A stretch of DNA of 64,000 bases from Prorocentrum cordatum (GCA_963575745.1 CAUYUJ010003931.1:2501-66500), one strand, 5' to 3'; counted from the first letter of the stretch, positions 28,937 through 40,685 are shown. Made by a program: numbers and translations. The notes: a model not told the origin generated them from the sequence alone.

Positions 28937-29094
28937 GTTTGACCCCATTGCCCCAGGCCCTTCGCCGCTCCCCCTTTCACTGGGCCCTCCTCCTCAAGCG
29001 AGCCAGCCAACGCGAAACTAAAGCGCCGTCGAGCACTGATCCCTTCCCCCCCGAGGGGGGGTGGGGCGAGGGGGGGGGAGATCCTGGGGGGGAG

Positions 29095-29325
29095 ATGCCA
29101 ACAAAATCGGCACAGGAGGCCCCCAATAGGTTTCCAATACGGCCCCGAAACGAGGCCCCGATAGGCACCCAAATGGCCTCCAAGAGGCCCCCACCCGGCC
29201 CCAAGAGGTCCCGAGACCCCCAATATGCTCCTAAGAGGCCCCCAAGGTGCTCCCAAGAGGCCCCAGCGCTGCCCCCCCAGAGGCCTACGAGCGCGATCCG
29301 AAGAGGCCCCACGAAGCATCACTGA
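29095..29325 (+). repeat. CCAAGAGGCC phased repeat, block 4
   Basis: CCAAGAGGCCCCC, CCTAAGAGGCCC and CCAAATGGCCTCC units with spacing near 11 or 22 nt. Confidence 0.7.
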
Positions 29326-29590
29326 GGACTCTGCCCCACGTCTGCGTCGTCGTCGCCGCCGACGCCGCCTTTGTGGTCGTGGTCCCTCTGCAAGGTCGGC
29401 GGCACCAGCCGTAAGGCCTTCCCAATGTCCCAGCCTGGCAACCCTTCGCTGAGGAAGGAGGAAGAAGGGACGGGAGGGGAAATGGCTGTCTCAAACGCGC
29501 ACAAGATGCAGAATAACATAGCGATCAAGAGCCTCAAGAGAAACCGCACCTGTCACGACTGAACCCAAAGACCACACACATGCAAACTAA
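29326..29590. other. Stretch without a supported gene
   Basis: Contains a CGTCG-rich bit and a mixed sequence; short frames on both strands, none convincing. Confidence 0.35.
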
Positions 29591-30724
29591 GTACGTAGCA
29601 CCCCGCAGTTGCGGACAAGACTGAGGGGTCGGGCGCGGGGTGGGTCGCGGGTTGGTCGTGGGTGGGTCGCGGGGTGGGTCGCGGGTGGGTCGCGGGTGGA
29701 TCGCGAGTGAGTCCAGGGTGTGTCGCGAAATGGGTCGCAGGTGGATCGCAGGTGGATCGCGGGTGGGTCGCGGGTGGGTCGCGGGTGGGTCGCGGGTAGG
29801 TCGCGGGTGGGTCGCGGGTGCTTCGCGCGTGGGTCGCGGATGGGTCGCAAGCGGTTCGAGAGTGGGTCGCGGGCCGGGTCGCGAGTGGGACGGCGACAAC
29901 AACAATCACAGTAACTGGTCGCTCGTGTCTGATCGCGTGCCATTCAACGCGTATATCACCCACCCGCGATACACGCCCTCTTTGTCTTCGATCGTACTGC
30001 CCTGTGGGGGTATCTCTTTCCTACCTGCCCCTTGCAGTTGGCGCAGCCCTAAAACAGGGGAAGGAAGGGAGAAGTAAGGGACAGGGGGAGGGAGAAGGAT
30101 GGAGCACGAGAGAGATTTGCAGGAGGGTGAGGAGTAGGAGTGCGAGCGGCAGAACCTGACGGGCGGGTCGGGCGGGCGGACCCTAACGGGCAGGTCGGGC
30201 GGGCAGGCCCAGTCGGCCAGGTCGAGCGGGCGGGTCGCTGAAGCGTCAATCCAACATGAATCGCAAGAACTGTTGACCGATAGCGCGATTCCCATGTGAA
30301 GCGCCAGGAGAGCCACAGCGAGACCGCGATTTCTGAGCGTCGAGGGCGAGGCGCCGCAATACATTGTGAGGAAATGCTGCGCGAGAGCGCGATTTCCTCA
30401 TAACATGTGAGGAAGCCCCGCGCGAGAGCGCGATTCTCAAATCAAGTGTGAGAAACTATCAGGCAGAGCCGATGTTGCTATAGTTCGGGGGCCAGAGGCC
30501 CAATCTGAGCCATAAGATTTTCCCTGGTTGAAGAGCAGGCTGCGAGCCCCAGGCGGAGCAGTTAAACTCAAAAAACAAAACGTGAACATAGGGGGGATCA
30601 ACTACAATCATGCTTTACAATTGAAAACTCAACAAACAACAACCCAACAGCGATCCGCACCGCGGAACCCCACTTCAGCCACGCACCCAGGGACAATGAA
30701 AGACCATTCGGCCCCCTCACTCTG
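29591..30724 (-). mobile_element. Composite element, copy C (inverted, 1.1 kb)
   Basis: Read on the minus strand it starts at 30,724 with AGAGTGAGGGGGCC, then GTCCCTGGGTGCGTGGCTGA and the GCGGTGCGGAT block, then GTTGTT-type sequence. It continues with GGAATCGCG/GAATCGCGCTCTCGCG units (30,250-30,450), the GTATCGCGGGTGGGT closing block (29,900-30,060) and the 12-bp satellite (29,625-29,890). It ends with CCGCAACTGCGGGGTGCTAC at 29,591. This is copy A's module order without the large satellites, and a good guide to the basic element. Confidence 0.7.
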
Positions 30725-31085
30725 AGAATAGCATGGCGATCATCAACCTCACGAGTGGCCATCACTGATCACAAACAGCACCACTCCGACAGAGAAACGT
30801 TGATCGAATACGGTGCAGCACCTCATCAATGCGTCACAACCGGAAACGCTAGCCTCCAACAATATCCATCGATGTTACAGGGACGTGGTGAAGACGACTT
30901 GTGTGGAATAGGCCCAGCGTGGAAGACCAACCTCTTGACGACCCAGATGCCACCGCGGAGCTCAGAAGCATCCTGTGCACAATGTCTTCTCTTCTCCGCT
31001 GGCGGAGGAGGATGAAGACCGCCAAACCCCATGATGCGTCCACGTCGAGGAGGAGCGCCAATCCCCATGACGCCTCCGTGTCGAG
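30725..31085. other. Stretch before the plus-strand exon
   Basis: Non-repetitive. A plus frame (DDPDATAELRSILCTMSSLL) is open upstream of the exon-like segment, but in another frame and with mixed third positions. No call is made. Confidence 0.3.
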
Positions 31086-31425
31086 GCTGGGGAGGAGGAG
31101 GAGGAGGACAAGGGGAAGGAGGATGTTGAGGAGAAAGGCCCTGGTGGCGCTGACGCTGGTCAAGCGGGGGCTCCAGGCAAGAAGGAGGGGGGGGGGAGCG
31201 AGGCGGAGAGGCCGGCGCCGCCCGCAAGGGGCGGGCTGGGGCCTGCGACCACCTCGGCCCGCCTGTGGCAGCAGACCCTGGCCCTGCGCGGGGGGGCGGG
31301 TGGGGGGGCGAGCGCTCCAAAGCCAAACTGCACCGCACCGCACTGCACTAGCCCTGCGCCGTCTGGCGCGCAGGCGGGACAGGTCTGACTTCAAGCGCTC
31401 ACAGCCCATGCGCCTGCTGAACAAG
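31086..31425 (+). CDS. Exon-like plus-strand segment, unknown protein
   Basis: After CCGTGTCGAG the plus frame reads an acidic then Gly/Ala/Pro linker (EDKGKEDVEEKGPGGADAGQ) and a helix-like TTSARLWQQTLALR. A later piece in another frame reads ALRRLARRRDRSDFKRSQPM and RLLNK, ending at AACAAG before GC, a GC donor. Third positions are mostly G or C. The frame change lies in a run of G (31,290-31,306) and may be an assembly error or a short intron. A possible next exon starts after CATTCTCAG at about 31,529. No family is recognised. No start codon was found. Confidence 0.4.
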
Positions 31426-31589
31426 GCAGTGTGACTAGGAGAAGAAGGGAAAGGAGGAGGAGGAGGAGGAGGAGGCGGACAAGGAGGACAAGGGGAGGGA
31501 GAAAGGGAACGACACATGCACTTCATTCTCAGTACGGAGCTCTCCTGCCAGGGCGCTCGGGCCCTACTCAACAAAACCCTCTCGCGTCC

Positions 31590-31715
31590 CTACAGTCGTC
31601 GTGCTACCAGACATAAGAAACGCTGAATAACGGACGATCCAGATCTGAGGGAGGGCCGGAACACAGAGCCCCTCTTGAGCCCAAAGCGGTCCTCACTTCA
31701 GCGTGTTTGAGACCG
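31590..31715 (+). repeat. Dispersed repeat, second copy
   Basis: It matches 13,030-13,195 in order: CAGTCGTCGTGCTACCA, GGGAGGGCC, GAGCCCAAAGCGGTCC, CTTCAGCG. It is diverged. Confidence 0.5.
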
Positions 31716-32119
31716 CCGCATGCCGAAAAATGAAACAGAAAGCTGAGGTCCAGAGCACTAACCGTTATTTCTGGCGATGTTTTTTGCAACGTCGGATCAC
31801 GCGGAAGATCGGAACACCGGCTCCTCGATCCTCGCCACTCCTCGATCCTCTCCACTCCTCGATCTTCGATCGAACAAGCCCTACTTCCTCCTCGATCCTG
31901 GCTCCTCCCCTCTCTGGTGAGGCCTGCTGAGGTGGCGTTCGCAGAGGGGTGACGATGTGACTGAGCGAGGAGACTGTTTCCAACCATCCTGTGGTGTTGG
32001 GTCCTCGTTTTGAAGAGGCAGCGCCCAGCGTCCCTCCTCCTCATCCTTCTCCTCCTCCTCCCTCTCCCCCCTCATCCCATCATATCCCCTCTGCCCTCCA
32101 CATGCCTCTGTTTCGGTAC

Positions 32120-33350
32120 ACACCTCATACGTTTCGTGGCCCCACAGGGAGCTTCAACTACAGTCCCAGTGGCGCAACCCGCACGCGGCCGACACCCCCA
32201 TTTCGGCAAACCACACGATTGGGGAGCTCCACCTGCAGTCCCAATGGCACAGCCCGCAAGTCGGCGACACATCCATTTCGGAACACCCCTCACACGCTTC
32301 GTGGCCCCACAGGGAGCTCCACCTCGAACCCAATGGCGCAGCCCGCATGTGGGCGGCACCTCCGTTTCGGCACACCCCTCACACGTTCCGTGGCAGCTCC
32401 ACCTACAGTCCCAGTGGCGCAGCCCGCATGTGGGCGGCACCTCCGTTTCGACACACCCCTCACACGTTTCCTGGCAGCTCCACCTACAGTCCCAGTGGCG
32501 CAGCCCAAATGTGGGCGACACCTCCGTTTCGACACACCCCTCACACGTTTCCTGGCAGCTCCAAATACAATCCCAGTGGCGCAGCCCACATGTGGGCGAC
32601 ACCTCCGTTTCGACACACCCCTCACACGTTTCCTGGCAGCTCCACCTACAATCCCAATGGCGCAGCCCACATGTGGGCGACACCTCCGTTTCGGCGCACC
32701 CCTCACACGCTTCGTGGCAGCCCCACCTACAGACCCAATGGCGCAGCCCGCCTGTGGGCGACACCTCCGCTTCGGCGCACCCCTCCCACGTTCCGTGGCA
32801 GCTCCACCTACAGTCCCAATGGCGCAGCCCACATGTGGGCGACACCTCCGTCTCGGCGCACCCCTCACAGGTTCCGTGGCCCCACAGGGAGCTCCACCGA
32901 AGGCCCCAGTGGCGCAGCCCGCATGTGGGCGACACCCCCGTTTCGGCACACCCTTCACACACTTTGTGGCCCCATCAACAGAGCCCACAGGTGGGCGGCA
33001 CCCCCGTTTCGGCACACCCCTTACACAGTTCCTGGCCCCGCAAGGAGCTCCACCTGAGGCCCCAGTTTGGCAGCCGGCATGTAGGCGACACCCCATCTTG
33101 CCAGCACACCCCTCACACGTTTTGTGGCCCTACAGGGAGCTCCACCGACGGTCCCAGTGGCGCAGTCCACATGTGGGCGAAACCTCGTTTCGGCAAACCT
33201 CCCACACGTCTCGTGGCTCCACAAGGAGCTCCACCGAAGGCCCCAACGACACAGCCGGTATGCGGGCGTTGCCCAGTAGGGAGTTCCACCTCAGACGGCA
33301 CGGCAATCTTGCGAGCACCAAGCCATGCCTGTCAACACCCGGGGCCCCCT
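32120..33350 (+). repeat. 81-bp satellite (CGTGGCAGCTCCACCTACAG)
   Basis: About 14 units. The central ones (32,380-32,860) repeat at 81 bp: CTGGCAGCTCCACCTACAG, TCCCAGTGGCGCAGCCC, CATGTGGGCGACACCTCCG, TTTCG(A/G)CACACCCCTCACACG. Outer units have CCCCACAGGGAGCTCCACC instead. Since 81 is divisible by three, all frames stay open. Shared core words tie it to the 89-bp satellite at 48.8-50.3 kb. Confidence 0.9.
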
Positions 33351-33399
33351 GAGGTACCGTTACACGGAGGGGGGGACCCGCCGTAACGGGCTCAGCGAA

Positions 33400-34010
33400 T
33401 AAAGTGTCGCGAGGCAGGTGGGACGAAAGAGGGGCAGCTCGCTATGGGGCCCCGAAGCGTGAGGGGTGTGCCGAAATGGAGGCGGGTACGCCATGCGGGG
33501 CCATGCAGACCCAGCCACTGGGGCCTTCGGTGGAGCTCCCCATGGGGCCCCGAAGCGCGCGCCGAGAGTGCCAAAATGGGTGCGGTGCCATGCGAGCGCC
33601 CTGCCACTGGGTCCCTTGGTGGAGATTGCCCATGGGGCCAGGAAGCGTGTGAGGTGTGTGCCGAAATGGGTGCGGTGGCCTTCGGTGGAAACCTCCACAC
33701 GTGACCACCAAACGTGTGAGATGTGTGCTGAAATCGGTGCGGTGGCGCCATGCGGACCCTGCGACTGGGGCTTTCGGTGGAGCTCCCTCTGAAGCCCCGA
33801 GGCGTGTGGAGCGTGTGCAGATATGGGCGTGGTGGCGCCATGCGGACACTGCACTGTCACTGGGACCTTCGGTGGAACTCCATATGGGGCCACGAAGCGT
33901 GTGACGGGTGTGCCGGAATGGGCGCGGCGGCGCCATGCTGACCCTGCCACCAGGTCATTTGGTGGAGCTGCCTATGGGGCCACGAAGCGCATGAAAGGTG
34001 CGCCGACATG
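33400..34010 (-). repeat. 85-90-bp satellite, inverted arm
   Basis: About seven diverged units with GGTGGAGCTCCC(T/C)ATGGGG, CGAAGCGTGTGAGG, TGTGCCGAAATGG and GCGGTGGCGCCATGCGG. It is the reverse complement of the left-arm satellite family. Confidence 0.85.
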
Positions 34011-34039
34011 AACATGGGAGGAATGAGGCAAGAACGGGA

Positions 34040-34220
34040 TGTCGACGGTGATGGTGATGGTGATGATGATGATGATGCTGCTGCTGACGATGATGATGAT
34101 GATGATGATGCTGATGATGATGATGATGATGATGATGACGATGACGATGCTGATGATGATGATGATTATGATGATGGTGATGATGATGATGATTATGATG
34201 ATGATAACTATCACGACGGC
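34040..34220 (+). repeat. (GAT)n tract
   Basis: GAT repeats with GCT and GAC interruptions inside the right arm of the palindromic element. Confidence 0.95.
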
Positions 34221-34320
34221 GTGGACGTGCTGAGGGCAGAGGCAGGGATGGGATAAAGGGGGACGGGGAGCAAGGACGCGGGGCGCTGCCTCTTCAGAAC
34301 GACGACCCAACACCACATAG

Positions 34321-34955
34321 TGGCTGCAGTCATCCCGAGGACCCACACCCCGTCTCGTTGTGAACAAATCACGGCGTGATGTTGGTGGCCCTAGCCGGAC
34401 CTGGGGACCGTCAGAAACGACTCGTGATGAGAATCAGGTCCCTGGTAAAGGGGTCCAGATTTCCAATGGCGGCAATGTTTTTTTCTTTTGTTTATAATTT
34501 ATATATATATACACAAAAAACGACGTCGGAAATATTTGGGAGGTGACGACCGGAACGAGCGAGGATGGGGATGGGCGCTGATGAGGATGAGCGGGTCGGG
34601 CACGAGAGCGAGAAAGGTAATGATGATGATGATGATGAGGAGGAGGAGGAGGAGGAGGATGAGGAAGGGACGAGGCAGACGAGGAAGGTGGATGAAGAGG
34701 CGGAGAGCAATACGGAAGGGGCTGGGACGACTGGGGGGAAAGGAAGCGACGGAGGAAAACGGGCAAGATGGGGATCAAAACGTGGAAAGATAATGGGGAC
34801 GAGGAGGAGGCTGACGGGGAACAGGGGGAGGACGGGGATGAGGAGGCCGAGAAGGATAAGGTGGAAGAGATACCCAATGAGGACCGAAGTTCGTTCACAG
34901 AAATATGTGAGCTTGCGTGGACCCCAAACAATGTGTCGCTGGCAATAGATGTGGT
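34321..34955. other. Purine-rich stretch without gene
   Basis: A short TA run (34,498-34,511) and GGA/GAT-rich sequence (34,560-34,870). Glu/Arg-rich frames are artefacts. Confidence 0.45.
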
Positions 34956-37190
34956 GCGGTCTCTGTTGTGCAAATTGTGTTGTGCAATGTATGTGGTGCA
35001 ATTCGCTGCTTTTCGCAATGAGCTGTCAACTCCACTGCTCCTGAAATCATCCCACCCATCCACCCGCAACTTAGATTGCAAAACCTACGCGGCGGCGATT
35101 GACGTGACTGTTCGGAGCGAATTGGCGCATCGCTGCGGCCGCGTTGGCGCTCGAAAGCTCCCGCGAAAAGCGGCCAACGACTGTGGCGCTTCTGGCGCGG
35201 CCGCGGTGGCGCTGACCGCTGGGGACGTCCCAGCGCGTCTCGCAGGCTGCGCTGACTCGCGGGCACTTTCATGCATGTCGGTGACTCGGGAGGGCACGGT
35301 ATCGTGGCGACGTGAACAACGGCGAAACAGCGTTCGAATGATTTCGACTCGCGCGCGCGAGCCGCACGTTTGGTCGAAATGGATGAGCATTTTGAAAACT
35401 GGTGCTTTTCGTACGGATTCGAAATAGCGCGCGAGGATTCGTTGCAAAACTAATTGTATCTTCATGTGTTTGGGACACTCGGTGTTGACCCCCCTGCGAA
35501 ACCGAAGGTTTTGTAATTGTTCTTGCATGCGCACGAGAACATGAACTCTGCTGCATGGTGTTCTTGAACATGCATGGTTGTTGGAGAAAAATGCGCGCGC
35601 ACAATGATCTCTGCAAAAGTTGATGAGGGTCGATACCCGCTGGGCTGTGTATGTGGGGATTCATACTTCGAATTGGCAATGGGATACGATCATATGTAAA
35701 CTGCGCACCCCCAGGAGGGAGATAATTCCGGCCTCGGGGAATTCGTGGATAAATTCTTTTACATACGCGTGCGAAGCGGCGTTTGCCCTGGCGGCCGAGG
35801 CACCTTACCCAAGACGGAAGGCTGCGCGTCAGAACGAACGGCGGGGTGACATATGTGGTGAGATATATGTTGTGTAATGTACGCAGTGCAGTATATGGTG
35901 AGCTATCAACTTCTGATCGCGATGAGTTGTCAGCTCCACTGCTCGCGCAATCCTCCCACCCACCAACCCGCATCTAAGTTTGCATTTACCCATGGTGAGT
36001 GCGTGGCTTTGGCATATGCATCGCTGCGGCCTCGCTGGCCCGCGCATGCTCGCTCGCGCAACGGCCAGCTTGTTTGGCGCGACCGACGCGGCCGCGGTGG
36101 CGCTGACCGATGGGCACTTCCCAGCGGGCATGTCAGTGCGGCTCGGCCACTTGGGTGGGCGCGGTACCATGGCAACGTCGGCCACAGTAAACACGATAAT
36201 CATAGAAGTGATGCTGGCGCCGATAATGGCATCGATGACGGCCAGGCGAGCGACGGCGCCGATGCTGATCACATCGAACACGATGACGGCGCACACGCGT
36301 CGTCGATGAAGGTTTTTGACGGAGTTCGACATGCGCGCGCGGCCGGCGCGCGAGTGGCCCGCATGGTTTCATTTGAAACGGATCGTACCCCACCTCAGCG
36401 CGCGCGCAGGGACGTTCGAATGATCTCGGCACGCGGCGCGAGAGGCCCGTCTGGCAGAATGCACCGAAAATGTCGACAAACAAAACTTCTAGTTTCGATG
36501 CAAATTCACAAACAAAAGCGAGTGCTGTATTTTTTCGCACTGGCGGTGCAAAACCCACTGTTTTTTATATGCTTCGGGGCGCTCGATTTCGAAATCCTGA
36601 CGAGACCGACGGTTCTTGAAAAATTTCAGCGCACGCGCGCGACGACGCGCGCGCGTGCTCTGTGCCTCATCTGCGGCAAGGGACCCTTCCAGCAGCACGC
36701 GCGCAAGGACGTCCGAACGACCTCGGCACGCGCGCGCGAGGGGCCCGTTTGGCGGCAAGTTTGGCAGCAATTGACGCACGCGTTGAAAAACGATGGTTCT
36801 CTTACATTCGCATCAGCGTGGGCGCGAGTTGTTGCTGACAGTGTCTGTTGCGAGCCCATGTGTGTTCATGTCTGTTGACGCCCACATGATATCTGTTGGC
36901 AGAGGGCGAGGGGGGGGCGGCGATTCTGGCCTGTCCGGGGTGGCGCGAACTCACGTTTAAGATGGGAAATGGAGAAACATCAAAAGTCGACTGCAATGCG
37001 GCAAAATGCACCGTTGATTATGGGGGAGGGGGCGCCGGGTACATCCTGCTAGCCTTCGGGAAAGAAAGATCTATGTGGTGCAATCAATTTCTGTTCGCAG
37101 TGAGTTGTCCACTCCACTGCTCGCGCAAACATCCCACCCACCCACCCGCAACATGGTTTGCAAAATCTCTTAAGGCCGTGACGGTGGGTA
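34955..37190 (+). repeat. Shuffled repeat modules (GCGCGC hairpin family)
   Basis: Three recurring modules appear in order. M1 is an A/T-richer line with GTGGTGCAAT and AGTTGTC(A/C)(A/C)CTCCACTGCTC, then CATCCCACCCA(C)CCACCCGC (34,960; 35,870; 37,070; 38,705). M2 holds GCGGCC(G/T)CG, TTTGGCGC and GCGGCCGCGGTGGCG (35,125; 36,010; 38,810). M3 holds TTTTGAAAAATTTC-like sequence, a GCGCGCGACGACGCGCGCG hairpin and GACGTTCGAATGAT(C/T)TCG (35,330; 36,400; 36,600; also 38,100; 48,420; 50,560). Coding content is not supported. Confidence 0.65.
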
Positions 37191-37194
37191 CCAA

Positions 37195-38018
37195 ATGGCA
37201 CTTCGCAACGACAGCGACGCCGGCGACGACAGCGACAACGACGACGACGACGCCGACGACAACGACTACGACGACACCGACGTCTCCAACGACTTCGACG
37301 ACGCCCACAACGACGACGACGACGACTACGACACCGACGACGACGACGACGCCGACGCCGACGACGACGACGACGATGACAACGACGACGACGATGACGA
37401 CGCCGACGACGACGACGACACCGAGGACGACGACGACGACGTCAATGACACCGACGACGACGACGACGACGGCGGCGACGACGACGACGCCGACGTCGAC
37501 GACGACGAAGACGACGACGACGACGCCGACGCCGACGACGACGACGACGAAGACGACGACGACGTCGCCAACGAAGACGACGACGAGGGAGGATGACGGC
37601 GACGGCGACAACGACGACAACGACGTGTGTGCGACGAGGGACGACGAGGGACAACGACGACAACGATGAGGGAGGAGGGAGGACGGCGACAACGCGAGCG
37701 ACGAAGAAGGAGGAAGGACGGCGACGCCGACGACGACAACGACGAGGGAGGAGGGAAGACGACGACGACGACGACAACGACGACGACGACGACGGCGACG
37801 AAATAGGAGGGACGACGACGAGACGCCGACGACGGACGACGACGACGACGACGAGAGAGGAGGAGGAAGGACGACCACGGCGACAACGACGACGGAAACG
37901 ACCACGACGCCAAAGAGGACGACGACGACGAAGACGAGGAAAGACAGAGGACGACGTAGGCGACGACGACGACGCGGGAGGAGGGAGGACGACGACGACG
38001 ACGACGACGCAAGAGCGC
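37195..38018 (+). repeat. (CGA)n microsatellite, 0.8 kb
   Basis: Mostly CGA/GAC/ACA triplets with GGA patches. The Thr-, Asp- and Arg-rich frames on either strand are artefacts. It interrupts the module series described for 34,955-37,190. Confidence 0.95.
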
Positions 38019-39045
38019 GCGCGTACGCTTTTGTTGAACATCCGCGTTGCGAAACCTTGTTTTTTTGTAGGTTTTTAGGACACATGGTTTTGAAATCCAT
38101 TCGAAACCGATGGGTTTTGAAGGATTTCGGCATACGCGCGCGACGACGCGCGCGTCTGCACTTCGTCCCGTTTTTTGCAGAGGATTCTCGCGACGGCACA
38201 CGCGCAAGGGCTTTCGACAGATTTCGACATGCGCGCGCGAAGTCCGTTTGGTAGCATTTTGTGAAAACCTTGAAAAACTAATGGTTCTCTTAAGATTTCG
38301 CAAGAGCTCGCGCGTAAGCCTTTTCAGCAAATCAATGTTGTGAAACCCTGTTTTTTTTTTTTTTGGGGGGGGGGAAGCTCGATTGCGAAATCCTTCCGGC
38401 ACCGAAGGTTTTTTGTTGGATTTCGGCATGCGCGCGACGACGCGCGCGTGCGCACTTCGTCCCATTTGTTGCAAAGGGATTCGTGAAACAGTCTTATTTA
38501 TGCTCGAACAAAATATGTCCCCGCGCATTGTTCTCTACAAGGGAACCTCAAGGGACGATACCGGCCCCCCTGGGATAGTGTAAATTCATATTTCGGGTGG
38601 ACATGTGGTCATAATCGTATGAGATTTACAAACCCGAACGGAGGGGGGGGACAACGCCGGGGGGGGGGTAGAGTCTATTTTCTTTTTCAAAACGAGAAAT
38701 CTATCTCGTGCTATTGATGTTTACCAATGAGTTGGCGCATCCTACGCTCTTACAAACACCCCATCCACCCACCCCCAACTCGCTTTGCAAGACCCACGCG
38801 GCGGCGATTGCGATGCATGCTTGGCTTTGGCTGGTGCGCCTCTGCGGCCGCGCCAACCCTAGCGCGCGCGGCGGCCAGCTAGTTTGGCGCCGCCGGCGCG
38901 GCCGCGGCGGCGTCGACCGGCGGGCGCATCCCAACGGGCACTTGGGCGGGCGCGGAAGCATGGCAACGCCGACGGCGGTAGACGCGATGATGACGGTGGC
39001 GAAGCTGGCTGTCAAGAAAGCGCCTCAGGGAAACTCTACTCTTTG
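38019..39045 (+). repeat. Repeat modules M3, M3, M1, M2 continued
   Basis: Two tandem units of about 290 bp (38,045 and 38,335), each with GTTG(C/T)GAAACC(T/C)TGTTTTTTT, a CGATTGCGAAATCC or GAAATCCATTCG line and the GCGCGC hairpin. M1 then lies at 38,705 and M2 at 38,810-39,010. A similar M3 part reappears at 50,480-50,620. Confidence 0.65.
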
Positions 39046-39695
39046 CAGTGTCCTCTCGAAGCGGTTCTAAAAAACCGGCTGTGAACTTTGAATTTCCTGA
39101 GGGAAGCCCTGTGAACGCAAACAGTTCTAGAGACGGAACCCGTGAACAATCTCATCGTGAAAATTGTCATGGGACGTTGCGTAAGAACAAAATGTCGTGT
39201 CGGCGAGGCTACATTCGCACTAAGCAGCATAAACACAAATGGAACAACCACGCGCGCGCTAAATGGGCGCAGGGGGAGGGCACCCATTGCTGCGCGTCGC
39301 TAATTTCAGCGCGTGCTCGTCCTTGGTACAGAAGGCAAACTTGGCGCGCAATAGTAGGCAGCACACGCGTTATGAGGGCAGCATGTGGACGCTTGAACAC
39401 AATGCTTGAATTCAGAACAAGTGTGCTGAACAGCGAATCGGATGTTGCTGTCTCTACATTCGAAGTGTCGTTCTCCTTCGCCCCAGTGTCCTTGCCAGGG
39501 GTCCTCCTTTCCCTCCCCCGACCGCTTTCCCCTTGCGGGTCCTAGCATTCCCCATCCTCGGCGCGCTCGTTCGCAAGGTCCTCCCCATCCCCCCCTGCCA
39601 CTCCTCGCCCGCCGCCCCCATCGCCCCAAATAGGGCCATCGTCCAAACTATGCGCATTGCAGCCCGTCTGGTTCTCATCGCGGTGAATCGTCCAA
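39046..39695. other. Complex sequence, no secure gene
   Basis: A plus frame of 165 codons (start 39,048; MSSRSGSKKPAVNFEFPEGS) is open, but third positions are AT-rich and the sequence holds a repeated (C/G)(C/T)GTGAAC word. I do not call it a gene. Confidence 0.3.
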
Positions 39696-39699
39696 CTGG

Positions 39700-39940
39700 C
39701 TATTTCTGAACCAGCTTCATGGCCTGATGGATGCCATCGCGGTCCTCGAAAGTCGCCCTGTGTCCTGCCGCCCGCGCGACGGCAACAATCTACTTGTCGC
39801 GCTTGCAGCCGCGCGCGCGTGCTGTCGCGCACTCAGCGCCTGCGCGTCGTGGGCCACGCGAGGGCGAACCTGAAGCCTTGGATGCAAGTTTCGTTTGGAT
39901 GTGAGCGCCCTATTTGGCGCGTGGGGTCGTAGGAGGACAT
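39700..39940 (-). pseudogene. Broken minus-strand ORF fragment
   Basis: It starts with ATG at 39,940: MSSYDPTRQIGRSHPNETCI then QGFRFALAWPTTRR. After a frame change it ends ATFEDRDGIHQAMKLVQK with a TAG at 39,700. A TAG also interrupts the second part about 17 codons earlier. Codons in both parts look coding. It lies downstream of the fragments at 40.46-42.14 kb on the same strand and may be the end of the same gene or element. No family is recognised. Confidence 0.4.
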
Positions 39941-40462
39941 GGTGACAGTGGGGCACGGAGCGGAGGAGAAGACGGAAGAGGGTTCTTCGTCGAGGCATCG
40001 TCCACGAGCTCGGAGGCGGAGAAAGGCGTTCTGCCACCGACAGGGAGGGCGATGATGAGGAGGCGCAGGAGGGCGAGGAAGTGGTGGGCCGATGTCCAGA
40101 CCTGCGCTATCAGTAGGCATGTGATGCATGTGCCTGGTGTCTGTCTTAAGTAAGCGCGACTGGGGCATCGCTGAAAATCACGCGTCTTCACGCCCAATTC
40201 TGGTTCGCACATTCGTCATGCATCTATGCGCTGACAGCCCACTCGGGTGATCCCGACACTCAGCCATGCGAAACCCAGCCAGCGCCGCCCTCGAGCTCCC
40301 TGGGCTGCCGGCCCGGACAAATCAGAAAATGTGGCCCTGAACGTAACTGATCGCGAACAGCAGCACGCGACAAAAATCAAACCACGCGCTCAACAGACCA
40401 AGTCTAGCCACCGGCCACCTTAGCGCGAACCCGTTCCACGCGCGCCCGCGGCCCCTCCGCGC

Positions 40463-40685
40463 CTGCGCCGCCCCCTTGTCGCAGCAAGCGTTCAGCGTGG
40501 CGCTGATGGCGGGGGGCGCCGCGTCCTCATCAATCTTGGACACGTCGGCGCAGAAGAAACCGGGCACTTGCAGGAAGCCATGCGGGATCCGCAGCATGGC
40601 GCCCGCGGGCGCATGAGCGATGGAGAAGCCATCGGGCGCCATGAACTCAATGCCAGAGTCAGTCTGCAAGAACCTCTGAGGCATC
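40463..40685 (-). CDS. Exon of unrecognised minus-strand gene
   Basis: This is 223 nt: one base, then 74 open codons with high GC at third positions. The acceptor is GAGGTTGAG before G. The donor is GGCGCAG before GC, a GC donor like those of the TPR gene. The peptide begins MPQRFLQTDSGIEFMAPDGF, continues AGAMLRIPHGFLQVPGFFCA and ends NACCDKGAAQ. It has the look of a compact globular domain. I do not recognise the family. It follows the fragments at 40,940-42,141. Confidence 0.55.

Larger units (their letters stand above)
31981..34320. mobile_element. Palindromic element with inverted satellites
   Basis: The left end (31,988-32,030: CTGTGGTGTTGGGTCCTCG then TTGAAGAGGCAGCGCCC) is the inverse of the right end (about 34,275-34,320: GGGCGCTGCCTCTTCAGAAC then CCCAACACCACATAG). 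The left arm carries an 81-bp satellite, the right arm an 85-90-bp relative of it in the opposite orientation. The axis is near 33,375, where CCGTTAC and GTAACGG face each other. The left end also heads the satellite at 48,653. No transposase frame was found. The three long left-arm ORFs, two of over 450 codons, are satellite artefacts. Confidence 0.7.

Noticed and set aside
31350-31430. Minus-strand upstream exon for the TPR gene (RRMGCERLKSDLSRLRARRR)
   Set aside because: The acceptor is fair, but no donor follows and the plus strand has a better frame ending at a GC donor over the same bases.
32010-33386. ORFs of 453 and 458 codons as repeat-rich proteins
   Set aside because: They are produced by an 81-bp satellite. 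All frames are open because the period is divisible by three and the unit lacks stops. The satellite also occurs in inverted and 89-bp forms.
37084-38528. Val/Ser-rich minus ORFs over the CGA tract
   Set aside because: Microsatellite artefact; the same bases are open in every frame.
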